Below, in pieces: positions 1 to 10,435 of a stretch of DNA of 64,000 nucleotides; positions within the stretch are counted from its first letter, which is position 1, and the number at the start of each line of letters is the position of its first letter. Origin of the DNA: Enoplolaimus lenunculus (lineage: Eukaryota; Nematoda; Enoplea; Enoplida; Thoracostomopsidae). The notes beneath the pieces were generated by a model. That model was not told the DNA's origin. It saw only the letters and a list, made by a program, of their open reading frames with translations, and did no database searches. A program made the translations under genes and the position numbers. The DNA lies in NCBI GenBank assembly GCA_030248215.1, contig JASANG010001103.1, positions 124,001-188,000 of the forward strand, in the 5' to 3' direction.

Positions 1-452
1 TGGTAGGGACCCCCAAAAATTCCGAGATGGGGGCCATTTTCAATGTTGAAAATATTTTTCAAATTTTTTGTTTAAAATTATGTTGGGGTCGGGGCTCCTT
101 TTTGGGGTGGGGCTTCCCAAAAAGGAACATTCGAAGTCTTTAAAGGCTGATTGTAAATTATAATTTAGTTTTTTCAGAAATTCTAATTTATGAAATTTTA
201 GTAATTTGTAGACCCCGCATGAATATGTTACAGTGGCTACGGACCCCCTTTTCAAGCATCTTTGCCGGATGGTGTCCATAGTTGAAACATGAGTCCCAGC
301 AATGACGTAGCTGAGATTTCATTTCGAGGGGTGTAACTTTAATTTTTTGATTGTCATAAATCCAGAACGGGATATAAAAATAAAACTGTTTTGAATGTAC
401 TATTTTCAAAAATTTCGGAAGGGGATATATCAACTCCATATCTTCTTTGGTA

Positions 453-823
453 TAGTGTAGTCACTCGAATAAAAGGGGGTAATAAGAGGGGGTCCCCATT
501 TTGAGTCCCGATCAATAGAAGTCCGTATCCCTAATAAGAGTCCGTAAGCAGAAGGAGTCCGTGAACCCTAATTAGAGTCCATAAATGTCAATTGTCAAGT
601 ACATTCCTGAGTATAAACTTGCATTACCGCTCAAGCTTTTGATACAAGACAAATAAACGTTTAATTAAACGGATAATTGCAGTACCGGATATATCAGCAA
701 CGAAGGGTGGCGGAGCGCGAGTTAAAAATAAATAGCAGTCTGCAACCAAATATCAGGGTGGGTACCCTCTGGAGATGTCACATAAATATCAGTCTACCCT
801 CTTATTCGGGTCACTACACTACG
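453..823. mobile_element. MITE family I (TIR GTAGTGACCCGAATAAGAGGG)
   Basis: Left end gtgtagtcactcgaataaaaggggg, right end ctaccctcttattcgggtcactacac: an inverted pair of about 22 bp. The body repeats 'agtccgtaa' phrases. A shorter copy is at 21152-21389, and fragments are at 2447-2640 and about 14440-14800. No coding capacity. Confidence 0.7.
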
Positions 824-877
824 TCCCTGCGTCACAGCCGCTTTCAGTGTAATTTCGTTTGCCTTGATTTGTTTCAG

Positions 878-1054
878 AATCAAAATTATCTCGCTGAACT
901 GAACAAAGGAATTGAAATCAGCGTTGGGTTTTTAGAATCTGACGCTTGGCGGAACAAAACAGGCGGATGGAAACTGGAAAACGAAGATAAAGAAAGCGGC
1001 GACAAAATATACAGCGTTCAGTCGAGCGCTCATGGTAAAGTGTTTGGCGCTGAG
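878..1054 (+). CDS. StAR-like gene, exon A
   Basis: Acceptor tttgtttcag at 868-877 and donor GAG|gtaaga. 59 codons, phase 0 to 0. Encodes the N-terminal helix of the START domain ([10 protein letters not shown]) followed by the GWKLE strand and GKVFGAE. The open frame upstream of the acceptor (677-877) crosses a MITE and is not taken as coding. Confidence 0.8.
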
Positions 1055-4000
1055 GTAAGAACCAATCAAAATGTTTGTAGCACCTGTCACCAGTTGGTTG
1101 ATGCATATGAACCAATCGTTGTACAGCTATGAAATGCAGCTCATTTTTGGCATTTCATTTGACGCATTTCGGTGACGATCTGACGTTCCACAGTTGCTGC
1201 AGTTTCGTACGTTTGAAAACTTATTACTAATTGATGATAGGTGCTAGACACACAGGTGACAATACGGTTCAAGTTGATAAATAAATAATTATTAAAGAAT
1301 ACTTAGGATAATTATTGAATGCAGAATCGCATCCGGATCCGGGAGTGTAATGAAACGTGTATATATTTATCTTATTTGTAGGAATACAGGCCAAAATTTG
1401 TAAATGTTCTTCAAGCAGAAATATTTATACAGTAATTGCACCAAAATTTTAGTTTCCTTAACGAAAACTTAACGTTTCAAACCGTTAAGTAGGGCTATGA
1501 TTAATCGTATGAAAGCTTAAGTTAACTAATATTAGCTAGATTTCTGAAACCTTATTAAAGTACGACTTCATACATAAATATTTTGCTAAGCATTTATTAA
1601 GACAATTTATTGTTTCTGAAAGCGTACTTAAGTTAAATAAATACTTGAGTCACTAACTAAATTTAATGAATTACAGACTGATTCATGGAGCGTTCCCAGT
1701 ATAAAGCAAATCCATGACTGCCTTTCTTCATGATCCATTCTCATAATTTGCATTTTTTTGCTTTTGTCCAAAAAGTTAAGTATTGGCTTAAAGCAAGAGA
1801 CTTAATTAAGTACTTACAAAACCTGAGTAAATGCTAAAGTAAGATTTCCAAAACCCAACCACTATGTCGTAAACTAAACGCATGCTTGCAACGGTTTAAG
1901 CACAACGCGAACCCGGAAACCGAATAAGCGTCAATATCCCGATGTTTAAACTGAGTTGCACCGAAGACGTCAAATCTGTTCGATCCGATTGTTGATTCTG
2001 TTGCTCGGGGGACCCAGAAACCCGAGATATTTCAGTGGTGGCCAAAAAATTACTGATTTATGTCGAAATAGAAATTGTATTTAGCGTTGCTTGCAAAATG
2101 AATTATATTTTTTTGAGGCGGTTTTGGTTTTACCCGGCTACACATTGTCAAGTTTGTTCGAAGAAGTTTATCACAAAATTGAAGACATTCCTAAATGGAG
2201 TCCTGATTGTATTGAATATCGTGTAAGTATTCAGTTGTTCAACACTTTTATGTTTTAATTAAAGTTTAATGAAAATTTTAAATTATTTTATTTTTAGTAA
2301 TTTTAAAATAAGTTTAAAGTAAGTTTGGTTTCAAATTGTCATTTTAAAGCTAAATTGAGAAGTAAAGTTTTTAAAAAAAATTGCAATTTTAAAATAAATT
2401 TAAAAGAAACTTTTTTAAAAAATTGTTCAAAATTAACTTAGAAGAACTGTAGTGACCCAAATAAAGGGTGAGGGGTAACAAGAGGGGTCCCCATTTTGAG
2501 TTCCAATCAATTGGAGTGTTTGCATCCCTAATAAGAGTCCGTAAACAGATAGAGTCACTAAATCCTAATTAGAGTTCATAAATGTCAATTATCCCTAATT
2601 GTAGCGCATAAATGACTCCAGAACCAAACAAAGTTGATTTCGAAACTTTGTTCGAAATTAATTTAAAAGTAACTTTTTAAATAATTTGCATTTTAATATA
2701 AATTTAGAAGTAATTTTTTTAAATTCACAACATTTTATATTTGGAGGATTCGAGATTAGATATGTATCTAAAGTTACTAGAGAGATTATTGCAGTGTGTG
2801 GTACTATGGTTAGCATTGCACATACGTACAATCATGCTGCGCGAGCGAAAAGCCACAAGCTATTTTTGTATTAACCCTTTCGCTCATAAAGTATACTATG
2901 AGCAACTAAATACATTAATGTACCAGCAATACACACACTGTGAGCAGTGTTTAACATTTATAACATATATGCGCAGTACAAAATCTCCACAAGACGCGAG
3001 AGCCTACTCGGGCTCGAGCGTCAAGCTCCTATAGCTCAGTGGTCATCGTAAACGCCTTCCACCCGTGAGACTGGGGTTCGAATCTCACCTTGAAATTACA
3101 TCTCACGTGAAATTGCAAATATTGATGTGAGAAATGGTTAAATTACAGTTGAAAAGTTTAATTTTGTGTACCTGGATTGACTAATGAATTTAAGTCAGGA
3201 GTATAAACGGTCGAAAGGATTTGTATCACGCGGGTAATAAAATTGATAATTATATCGCGACAACCTATTTTGATACTGTCTGCTTTATGCGGGGTTCACG
3301 TTATAACCGGGGCAGACAGGACACGGTTTGTCCCGTGTTGATTCGACGTCAACGTTAAAATTCGGGCTCTTATATCGGGTCAACCGACAAAACTCGAATG
3401 TCATATGACATTAGCTTACAAACCATCGCTCGCAAATGATCAATGTGTCAATTACTGTAGTGCGCAAAACCGATGTTGTATTTTTGGGTTTGAAACTTCG
3501 TTGTTTGTAGTGAAATTTCATATGTAAAATGCATTGGAGCTAATAAGCGTATAACTTCGTTAAAGTGTAAATCACCACCGATCTTTAAAATACAGATTTA
3601 TAATATCAGGCGAGGGTAAAAGACGATCGCAGGTAAGATCTTTTAGAGCAGGCATACCCGCGAGTATAAAAATTCTTATTTACGTGGATAAAGCGCGGGT
3701 CGGGTAGAAAATCTTCACCCCTGTCACCCAGATGAAACTACGCAGAGCACATCACAGACCCAGAGTGATGCGGAGCCAGGGGCAATCCAGACCCTCCTGG
3801 AAAGTTTAATCCCATCAAGAAAATTTTCAACTTTGCTTAAAAGTCAACAAAAACTTTTGTATGCTCCCCTGAAAATTTTTACCCCCCCCCCTCGAGCAAG
3901 ATGAGCTGGCTACGGGCCTGGCGCATCAATTATTAGCATCCACAATTTTGCTTCGTTATAATAGAGTTAATTGTGAACCTAAAATTATTTAATCAATTTA

Positions 4001-6783
4001 TTTGTGTTTCAGAAGCTCAAAGATGTTGGTCAACAAACGGACGTTACTTACGCCGCAATGCCTGATTTATTTGGCGGACTAGTTAAATCAAGGTATGTAA
4101 ATCGTCAATTGGCTGGGTCAACTTATCGAAGTACAACGGGTTACACCCTTTGCAACAATCACCCCTAGTTAAAGTTTCTATCGTTGCTCCTTGCATGTTT
4201 CTTCTAGAATTTTTACCCCCAGGCGTAGCATGTTGACCAACCACAGGCCTATTTCTATCCAATTTATAGTAGATCAAAGCGAAAATATATTGACTATTTA
4301 TCGCTGTTAAAATATAGGATTAAGGCAACACTAAAACGTGGGGCTTGTTGCGTTCGAGCCCAATCAATTTGCCAATTTTTTAAATTTTACAAAACTTGGT
4401 TTGTATTTTCGTGCCTAAATTGTATCGCACAAAACATTAAACATCGTTCAAACTTTTGTGCTTCAATATCCGTTTTCCGGGTTCGTTTTCGTTATTGTAA
4501 ACACTGCTCTTTTTTCGATTTCATTATCTTCATTTTCTGTTTACACCCTAAATGCTTCGAGAGTCGCTACTTTTAATTCGCAACCTCACCTCAGCGACGT
4601 CGTGTTTAGATGGTTGTTTAATCACTTTTAATTTCCATTTTTGCCAAAATCGTCGCTTGTTTGTTTCAGAGATATCGTTGATGTTCGATGCTGGCGCAAG
4701 ACTGGCGATAGTCGATTCGACCTTGTCTCTCGTAGTGTTGTCTGCTCACTTTGTGAACCACGAAAAGATCGTACAAGGTAAGCGGATATAATTAATGTCT
4801 TCAATTATTGCAATAATTAAATTGAAAAAATGTTCATTTTTGAAGTTATACAGACTTTTTTCAATATTTAAAACAATTCATCATCAGCAACAACAACAAA
4901 TCTATATTTTACCTTGTAATAAATTTGCTATTTAATTTGAGAAAATTGTCAAATTTTTTTGATAAAACCAAGACGGCATGAATACAACAGTGTGCAACTC
5001 TTGGGGTTCCGCACGGTATATAATGTATCGCCAGGTGTTGCTGTTTTGGCCGACCCCCTTTATTTAGAGGGTGATCGCTGTCACATGCGATAACCTTAAA
5101 TTAAACTGTAGCATTTTTTTGATGCCGGATACATAAAGTGCCATGGTTCGCACAAGTTATACCGCTTCTAAATCAAGGGATTGGTCCAAAACGCAACGCG
5201 CGCCGCATACATTGTTTCCTACACAGAATGTACTCAGTTGCATACTCTTGTTGAAGTATCAATCATCCAATCATGATAAAGCGCATCATATTTTTAATGA
5301 TTTTAAGTTGGATATTTATGATAGGATAACTGGCCCACGTTTAGTCATTAAGGTCTGCTGTTTTTGAGTCAGTCAGATTAGAAGACGTAGAGGCTGGGAG
5401 GCTTAGGTTTAGGTTTAGGTTTAGGCTTAGGTTTGGGCTTAGGTTTAGGCTTAGGTTTAGGCTTAGGTTTAGGCTTAGGTTTAGGCTTAGGTTTAGGCTT
5501 AGGTTTAGGCTTAGGTTTAGGCTTAGGTTTAGGCTTAGGTTTAGGCTTAGGTTTAGGCTTAGGATTAGGCTTAGGTTTAGGCTTAGGCTTAGGCTTAGCT
5601 TTAGGCTTAAGTTTCGGCTTAGGTTTAGGCTTAGGTTTAGGCTTAGGTTTAGGCTTAGGTTTAGGTTTAGGTTTAGGCTTAGGATTAGGCTTAGGTTTAG
5701 GCTTAGGCTTAGGCTTAGGCTTAGGCTTAGGCTTAGGCTTAGGTTTAGGCTTAGGTTTAGGCTTAGGTTTAGGCTTAGGTTTAGGCTTAGGTTTAGGCTT
5801 AGGTTTAGGCTTAGGTTTAGGCTTAGGTTTAGGCTTAGGTTTAGGCTTAGGTATGCATATTTTTGCGCTATTAAAAATTTTTCAGAGCGGAAAAACTCTT
5901 TGAACATGTCATCATTCAAACTACGGACCAACCCGACACATTCAAATGGACCTGGTGCCATCGATTTGATATGAAGGTATTCAGGGGTGGCTGAGTTGAG
6001 TTTAACTCGGAATAAGTCAACTGAGGCGGAAAAAGGGCTTTCAAAACTCAAACGACTGAGTTGATTCAACTTGTAACGAGTTAATTAATCAGCTCATGCG
6101 GGGTTCATGTTTATAACAGGGGCAAGCGGGATACGGTTTGCCTCATATTGATTCGACGTCAACGTTAAAATTCGGGCTCTTGTATCGGGACAACAGACAA
6201 AACTCGAATGCCATATGATGTTAGCTTACAAACCACCGCTCTTAAATAATCAATGTATACAAGGACGGTATGTCACGTGATATTGTGAAACATTGCTGCG
6301 AATCTCATATGGTATTCCAAAACTTCAACGAATATCATATGATATTCAGGAGGACAGTGTAATCTTCGAGTGCTGCTAAATGAATGAAAAGTTGGACGGC
6401 AGCGGCACAACTGTGCATTAAATACCAAATACACGCCTGTAAATCCTTTACGAACCAAAATCGCTGAGAATATCAGCTTCAAAGTTTAAAAATTGAAATT
6501 TCAAATTCTAGTATCATATGATATTCAACATGACAATTTGGGTATGTTACCTCAAGTATGCAGACATTTGAAAATATATCATATGATATTCGTAGACAAT
6601 ATCTCGAAGAAGGTATTATGAAGCCAAATCCGATACTATAACTTTGCCTTACATTCAGCATTTAAATTTAGCGTTCAATTTCAGGGTATGCTCCCGAAGG
6701 CTCTCGTCGATCGAGTCACTCATTACATGATGCTCAATTATTTGAAGCTGTTACGAAAACATTTACAAGAATGCAATCCTTAA
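878..6783 (+). CDS. StAR/STARD3-type START-domain lipid transfer protein (gene span, 5' end outside window)
   Basis: Six exons (878-1054, 2118-2222, 4013-4092, 4670-4777, 5886-5976, 6685-6783) join with matching phases into about 220 residues ending at a TAA. The joined product reads as a START domain of the steroidogenic acute regulatory (StAR/STARD1-STARD3) group: GWKLE near the start, GKVFGAE, then [26 protein letters not shown] (family: PRDFVsVRc), RAE, FKWTW and finally [11 protein letters not shown] (family: KGwLPKtiin). Family knowledge: these domains carry cholesterol or related lipids, STARD1 at mitochondria and STARD3 at late endosomes. The first exon opens in phase 0 after a clear acceptor, so earlier coding exons must exist; a MENTAL-type membrane N-terminus as in STARD3 would lie before base 1 and cannot be judged. 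No frameshift or stop is seen. Introns hold MITEs and a telomere-like array. Confidence 0.85.
2118..2222 (+). CDS. StAR-like gene, exon B
   Basis: Acceptor atttttttgag and donor CGT|gtaagt. 35 codons, phase 0 to 0. Contains [20 protein letters not shown], equivalent to the family stretch 'elyeelfer...mpeWNpsv'. The gag rather than cag acceptor is less usual, but a long T run precedes it and the phase fits both neighbours. Confidence 0.8.
2447..2640. mobile_element. MITE family I, 5' fragment
   Basis: Starts tgtagtgacccaaataaagggtg and continues with the same 'gtccccattttgag..ccaatcaat' and 'agagtccgtaa' text as 453-600. The other end is missing. It lies in the StAR-like gene intron B-C. Confidence 0.6.
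2871..3141 (+). mobile_element. TTAA-flanked MITE carrying a tRNA-like segment (family P)
   Basis: Ends are TTAACCCTTTCgCTCAT and ATGTGAGAAatGGTTAA, a TTAA target plus CCCTTTCTCACAT inverted repeat like piggyBac-class ends. Inside, 3026-3094 reads like a tRNA, with an A box (tagctcagtgg) and a perfect B box (ggttcgaatc). Other copies: 18415-18600 (partial, inverted), 27433-27699 (inverted), 45930-46193, 61115-61385. Confidence 0.7.
3026..3094 (+). repeat. tRNA-derived segment inside family P element
   Basis: A-box-like tagctcagtggtc and B-box ggttcgaatctc at normal tRNA spacing, but the acceptor arms do not pair well. The same unit recurs at 46080-46150 and 61269-61338, always in the TTAA element, so it is a repeat part and not a working tRNA gene. 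Confidence 0.6.
3286..3450 (+). repeat. Interspersed repeat J, copy 1
   Basis: About 165 bp (gcggggttcacgttataac ... cgctcgcaaatgatcaatg) closely matched by 6094-6262. Both copies lie in introns of the StAR-like gene. Both hold the phrase tcgacgtcaacgttaaaatt and a CATATG palindrome. Ends not defined. Confidence 0.6.
3776..3921. mobile_element. Foldback repeat family G (CCCGTAGCCAG ends)
   Basis: Family G elements begin cccgtagccagctcaccttgctag and end in near reverse complement (gagctggctacgggcctg), with internal palindromic text 'gaaaattttcaaccttgcttgtaagtcattgaaaa'. This copy is in the StAR-like intron B-C; at least 15 others lie in the window. Confidence 0.6.
4013..4092 (+). CDS. StAR-like gene, exon C
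   Basis: Acceptor tttgtgtttcag and donor TCAAG|gtatgt. 80 nt, phase 0 to 2. Encodes [20 protein letters not shown] and GGLVKSR, the middle sheet of the START fold, where StAR has 'lkrigkdtlithevaae..gnlvgpRD'. Confidence 0.8.
4670..4777 (+). CDS. StAR-like gene, exon D
   Basis: Acceptor gtttgtttcag and donor ACAAG|gtaagc. 108 nt, phase 2 to 2. Encodes [16 protein letters not shown] and so on, aligning with the START signature RDFVsVRcakRrGst. It includes a CSLC pair not typical of StAR; I attach no function to it. Confidence 0.85.
4976..5272. mobile_element. MITE family H, copy 1
   Basis: About 297 bp matching 7540-7851: both have 'gtgcgcaactct..gttccgc.cggta', 'ggtgttgc.gttttggccgac', 'ttaaattaaactgta', 'gtgccatggttcgcacaagtt' and end 'gttg.atactcttgttgaagtatc'. 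The outer ends are roughly inverted. Located in StAR-like intron D-E. Confidence 0.6.
5403..5851 (+). repeat. Telomere-like (TTAGGT TTAGGC)n array in an intron
   Basis: About 75 six-base units, mostly alternating TTAGGT and TTAGGC, with a short stretch of pure TTAGGC near 5700-5745. It fills most of StAR-like intron D-E and ends 35 bases before the exon E acceptor. Long open frames of Gly-Leu or Leu-Ser-Leu-Asn here are translation of the repeat and not genes. Confidence 0.95.
5886..5976 (+). CDS. StAR-like gene, exon E
   Basis: Acceptor aaaaatttttcag directly after the telomere-like array; donor ATGAAG|gtattc. 91 nt, phase 2 to 0. The codon split across the D-E junction makes R then AE, matching the 'iRAE' of StAR; then [13 protein letters not shown] aligns with 'kTkltWllsiDLK'. 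Confidence 0.8.
5985..6093. mobile_element. Family D foldback MITE, degenerate piece
   Basis: Text such as gctgagttgagtttaactcgg and gacgagttaattaatcagctca resembles the arms of family D (gagttgattaatcaactc) but the ends are not clear. Confidence 0.35.
6094..6262 (+). repeat. Interspersed repeat J, copy 2
   Basis: Matches 3286-3450 over its whole length with scattered changes (cttgtatcgggacaac against cttatatcgggtcaac). It lies in the last intron of the StAR-like gene. Confidence 0.6.
6296..6590. repeat. Cluster of CATATG palindromes in last StAR intron
   Basis: GAATATCATATGATATTC at 6330-6347 is an 18-base perfect palindrome. Shorter versions are at 6512-6523 (tatcatatgata) and 6576-6589 (atatcatatgatat), and a mutated one at about 6300-6316. 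The core is a CATATG E-box. Repeat J in the same gene has related motifs (gtcatatgac). Confidence 0.6.
6685..6783 (+). CDS. StAR-like gene, terminal exon F
   Basis: Acceptor gttcaatttcag, then 32 codons and TAA. Encodes [16 protein letters not shown] and the C-terminal helix [12 protein letters not shown], which in StAR-type START domains lids the lipid pocket. No clear AATAAA lies in the first 100 bases after the stop; a tttaattttcagatgc stretch follows. Confidence 0.85.
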   Translation, partial: GMLPKALVDRVTHYMMLNYLKLLRKHLQECNP

Positions 6784-7539
6784 GCTTAGTCAGCGTTTTG
6801 TTTTGTTAATATTTTTAATTTCAGATGCTTACAGTAATGTTAAAATTAATACAATCAGTAACATATGGTTCATTAATCCTGAAACGCGGTTAGGGTGCCA
6901 CGCATAGATTTCTACAATTTACGCCGTTTAGCAACGCATGAGCCTAACTTAAGTTCTAAGCGAGACTAGGTGGAGACGGGGACTCCGTTATTTTGTGGAT
7001 TTGGGTTTGGTTTTAGTTTTGTTTTAGTTTTTAGTTTGAAATATATTAAGAGTGGCACAGCCATCTACATATCTCGTTTGAGAAGTGTGGAATCTTATAA
7101 GGTATCCAACCAGGGAACCAGCAACTTATTCAAAAACTTATAGAACATAGGTGGGGGGGCGAAATATTATGGCGGAAGAAAACTTGACAACGAAGCTGAC
7201 GAGAAACCAAATAAGTGTGATTAACGCAATGCTTAACTTGAAACGCTAATGTAGGTACATATCAAAGTCGCCGACTTCAGTAAATACTTAACTTTTTGCA
7301 CGGGTATCAACAAGACCGGATATGACACGAATTAATATATAATCTTACTTCATATACCAAGCAAATGTACCTTGAGACGGAAATCTTAATTAGACCAGTG
7401 TTTTCGACAGCATCCGGTCAAATGATTTCAGTGACTTAAGTATTTACTTATTTTAAGTACGTGAAATACACAGATATGCTGTTATTTTGGTGAAAAAATA
7501 AACACTGAAACTTTCAAAATTAGTTTTACCAAAAGCGCA
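6784..7539. other. Intergenic, nothing recognised
   Basis: Downstream of the StAR-like stop. AT-rich, no convincing exon, no terminal repeats that I can pair. A short phrase 'tttggttttagttttgttttag' at 7010 is low complexity. Confidence 0.5.
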
Positions 7540-7851
7540 TGATACAAGAGTGTACAATACAAGAGTGCGCAACTCTTCTAGTTCCGCGTGGTACAAATGT
7601 ACCAGCCGGTGTTGCGTTTTTGGCCGACATCCCTGTGTTTAGAGGGGGGTCGGTGGCACATACAATAACCCTAAATTAAACTATATGCGCATCATTTTGG
7701 TTGCCGGATGCAAAAAGTGTCATGGTTCGCACATGTTGTACCCCCCTCTAAATAAAGAGAGGTAAGGCAAAAACGCAACGAGTGCCGATTACATTGTTTT
7801 CTACACAGAATGTACCCAGTTGTATACTTTTGTTGAAGTATCCATCAGCCA
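7540..7851. mobile_element. MITE family H, copy 2
   Basis: Second copy of the element at 4976-5272, about 312 bp, with 'atgtaccagccggtgttgcg' and the same 'gtcatggttcgcacatgttg' core. Confidence 0.6.
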
Positions 7852-8052
7852 TTCTTGGATTTACTAATTTATATAAAAATTGCCAGAGTTTATCGCTCTG
7901 ATCTATTTGAGTTATATTTAAACAGTTTGTTTATCTTTACGTTTGTTTAAATTTGACATTCGTTATTCAGGAATCGCTTGTGATTCGATGCCTGATATGT
8001 ATACTTTTTATCATTCCATTTGTCAAAATAAATTAATTCAAATACTCGAAAG

Positions 8053-8257
8053 TACAATTGCAAAATACAACACTCTTTCCGAAATACGCTATTCGGGACT
8101 ACACAAACTGAGTGAAAATTCGGCTCCGGCAGGGTCAAGCGTGCCACTCAGCGAATGGAACTTGACTCTGTCGGAGTCGAATTTTCACTCAGTTTGTGTA
8201 GTCGTGAAAAGCCTATTTTGGAGAGAGTCAATTTGACTCACCATTTTTTGCAGTGTA
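8053..8257. mobile_element. Foldback MITE family C, TA target
   Basis: Right end gactcaccattttttgcagtg followed by TA; left end TA then a worn caattgcaaaata. The two arms are near inverted copies of each other (ctacacaaactgagt... and its reverse). Family consensus arm: CACTGCAAAAAATGGTGAG. Confidence 0.65.
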
Positions 8258-8360
8258 CAATTTAATCGTCCGAAAACTTGTTGCTCAAGAGTGGCCTAAA
8301 GCCAATAAATTGTAAGCGTAATCCTAAGTCTAAGACTAAGCAAACTATGATACTACATTA

Positions 8361-9050
8361 CAGGGTTCCAACGGAATTCCGATTCCGGCTAAAATTCCGA
8401 AAATATTTGGGTTCCGTATCCGATTCTTGCGTATTTTTTCGTTTGTTTGCAAATCTGTATGTCGTTCTTAGTAAGTATTCCCAGTAACAGAGTAAATTGT
8501 TTCGCTGATTGTCAAAATGTAGCTGCAATTGAAAGCCCTAAGCTCTACCATTAAACGAATAACAAAATCTAAACTTAAAACTCTATTTTATAGCGGCAAG
8601 CAGTGATGTTAGCCCCACGAGTTCTCAAATATAGCTCGATATTTGGTTCAACAGCTTCCTTACTGTAGTGAAAACGATGCTTTATTGAATCGGATAAATT
8701 TCAAAAATCTGGGTCCTGTTATTTATGATTTCATAAGACTTCATATTTTACGTCTAGAAATGATTAAAATGCTTAACTGCATTTAAACTTAAGGCCAAGT
8801 TGTTCCTGTGCTTCGAGAATTGACAGACAGGTCTTAGAATTGTCAGGCCTGCATTAATATCATAAATTTTACAAGTTAGTAGATTGCTAATACAAGTAAT
8901 TTTTTTACTGAAGCTGTAAACAATACAGACAAATATACTGCAACGAAAAGTCTAAAGTCATACACTTTAGTTCTTGATATAATTACTAAAACTTATATTC
9001 CGATTCCGGTTCCGACAAAAAAATTTAATTTACTTCCCATTGGAACCCTG
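8361..9050. mobile_element. Non-autonomous hAT-like element with 8-bp target duplication
   Basis: Ends CAGGGTTCCAACGGAATTCC and, at the right, cccatTGGAACCCTG, an inverted pair. It is flanked on both sides by the same 8 bases, ctacatta (8353-8360 and 9051-9058). An 8-base duplication with CAGGG ends fits the hAT superfamily. The 690 bp body has no long open frame. 'ccgattccggttccg' repeats sit next to both ends. Confidence 0.8.
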
Positions 9051-9229
9051 CTACATTAAATATAACAAAACTGTTAATAAATTCTCACACATTAATACGT
9101 TCATATCAGGATTTAACGAGGTGTTAAAAATATACGTGGGACAGGAATAGAGTAAAGGTAAGCTTTAGACTAATTTTTTAGCTTAGACATAAACTTAGGA
9201 GGTATAAGCTCATTCTTACGCTTTACGAT

Positions 9230-9425
9230 GATGCCTAAGTTGGCGATAGGTTTGTAGTTTTCAAACCAGTGAATGCTAACGCTTAAAATTCAAATCATTT
9301 TTGGCATTTGATTTGTTCTACTCTTGTACCATATTTGTTTACAATAACTACTATGGTTAGTGAGTTTGAAAACCTATTACTAACTGATGATAGTTGCGAC
9401 ACACATTTGAGAATACGGACCCGGG
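9230..9425. mobile_element. Foldback MITE family F (TATCGCCAGTTAG arms)
   Basis: Left arm gttggcgataggtttgtagttttcaaacc; right arm gtttgaaaacctattactaactgatgatag...cacatttgagaatacggacc. Family F consensus ends: GTATTCTCAAATGTGTATAGCACCTATCACC. Other copies at about 1195-1270 (half), 18713-19295, 32625-33015, 49340-49555, 51860-52060, 56318-56537, 58605-58830. Confidence 0.6.
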
Positions 9426-9454
9426 TCCGAGCTTAGGCCGATATTAAGATTTAT

Positions 9455-9740
9455 ATCATATACGTAGTGCGATCGACCGAATATTAATTTTACCAGACAC
9501 CGTAACCGGAGCCTCATACTAATTTTTACCGCATCCGGAAGTTGACCGGATATAGCATCCAAATTTGTTCATTGCTCGTAGTATTTGAGTTGTGCTGGTT
9601 TGATTTTTGATTTTATTTCAGTGTTTAAAACTTGAGTTTCTTGACCTATTCGGAAGCGCAGTTGCTGGCTTGGTTAAACCCGAGGTCGTTTTTGCCAGAT
9701 ACGAAACCGAAACCGGATATACTATCAATCCCTGAAGCTA
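9455..9740. repeat. Interspersed repeat N, copy 1
   Basis: Shares with 47190-47540 the ordered phrases 'gcgat.gaccg.atattaattt', 'ccggatatagcat', 'gtatttgagttg', 'cttgacctattcggaa' and 'accggatat'. Ends undefined; may be a hAT-like derivative because the CCGGATA text recurs at both sides. Confidence 0.45.
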
Positions 9741-10115
9741 TTATCAAGGTTCAACCGGAATTCCTGTTCCTGTTCTTGTTCCTGCATGTAAAAGACGCAG
9801 GAACCAGAATTTTTAGGGTTTTGTTGCAAATTATGCCCAAACATTTAAACATCGGAAACTTTGTCTTTAAAATGTTGTTATTTCGACATTGTGTTGTATT
9901 TTCGCAGAAAATAGCTCAAAATTTGCTTAAGCCGTTTTAAGCCGTTTTTTGGCGAAGTCTTCGGAAAAGTCCAACAGTAATTCGATGATGAAAATTATTT
10001 CAAATTCCGGTTTCTGTTTCTGTTCCGGTTCCTGCAAAAAAATTCAATTCCTGTTATATATATATATAAATATATATATTATATATTTTATATATAACAG
10101 GGTGCAACCGGATAT
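9741..10115. mobile_element. hAT-like non-autonomous element related to 41405-41877
   Basis: Matches the element at 41405-41877 over most of its length (aggttcaaccggaattcctg, attatgcccaaacatttaaa, agctcaaaatttgcttaa, tccggttcctgcaaaaaaattc). A TATATA run at 10057-10100 has replaced the right end, where a second CAGGGTGCAACCGG end begins at 10099. Confidence 0.5.
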
Positions 10116-10435
10116 CCAGCTATATATATTGCAAGTGGGTTTTAAATGTATCATCACCGTATTCTTCAGTAATTGGCACACAATTAAGCTTGAAATTCAC
10201 AAATTGCAGACGTCACCTTCGGTATTTGACGAATAGCTCAGTTTGAACCAAGATATATCTGAGCACTTAAACCTATTAAAATCGTATTTATGTCAAAAAC
10301 TGGCAAAAACAAAACACTAAATTGTAGTTGAGAGACCATTTAAGTAACTGTTGATGTCAAAAACATATGCTGTATTTACACATCGAAAGCTTGTATTTTG
10401 ATTTGGCGGGTAGCTACAATAATTACATACGCATC

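Noticed and set aside
677-1132. A single 151-codon gene at 677-1132
   Set aside because: Its first half is MITE family I and intron; only 878-1054 is an exon, shown by the acceptor, the donor and the START match.
3026-3094. Functional tRNA gene at 3026-3094
   Set aside because: The acceptor arms do not pair and the same text recurs inside every family P MITE, so it is a repeat part.
5403-5851. A true chromosome end or telomere
   Set aside because: Unique gene sequence continues on both sides and the array lies inside an intron with correct phases across it.
5341-6069. Long open frames of Leu-Ser-Leu-Asn and Gly-Leu repeats
   Set aside because: They are the two-strand translation of the TTAGGT/TTAGGC array and overlap a real splice acceptor and StAR exon E.
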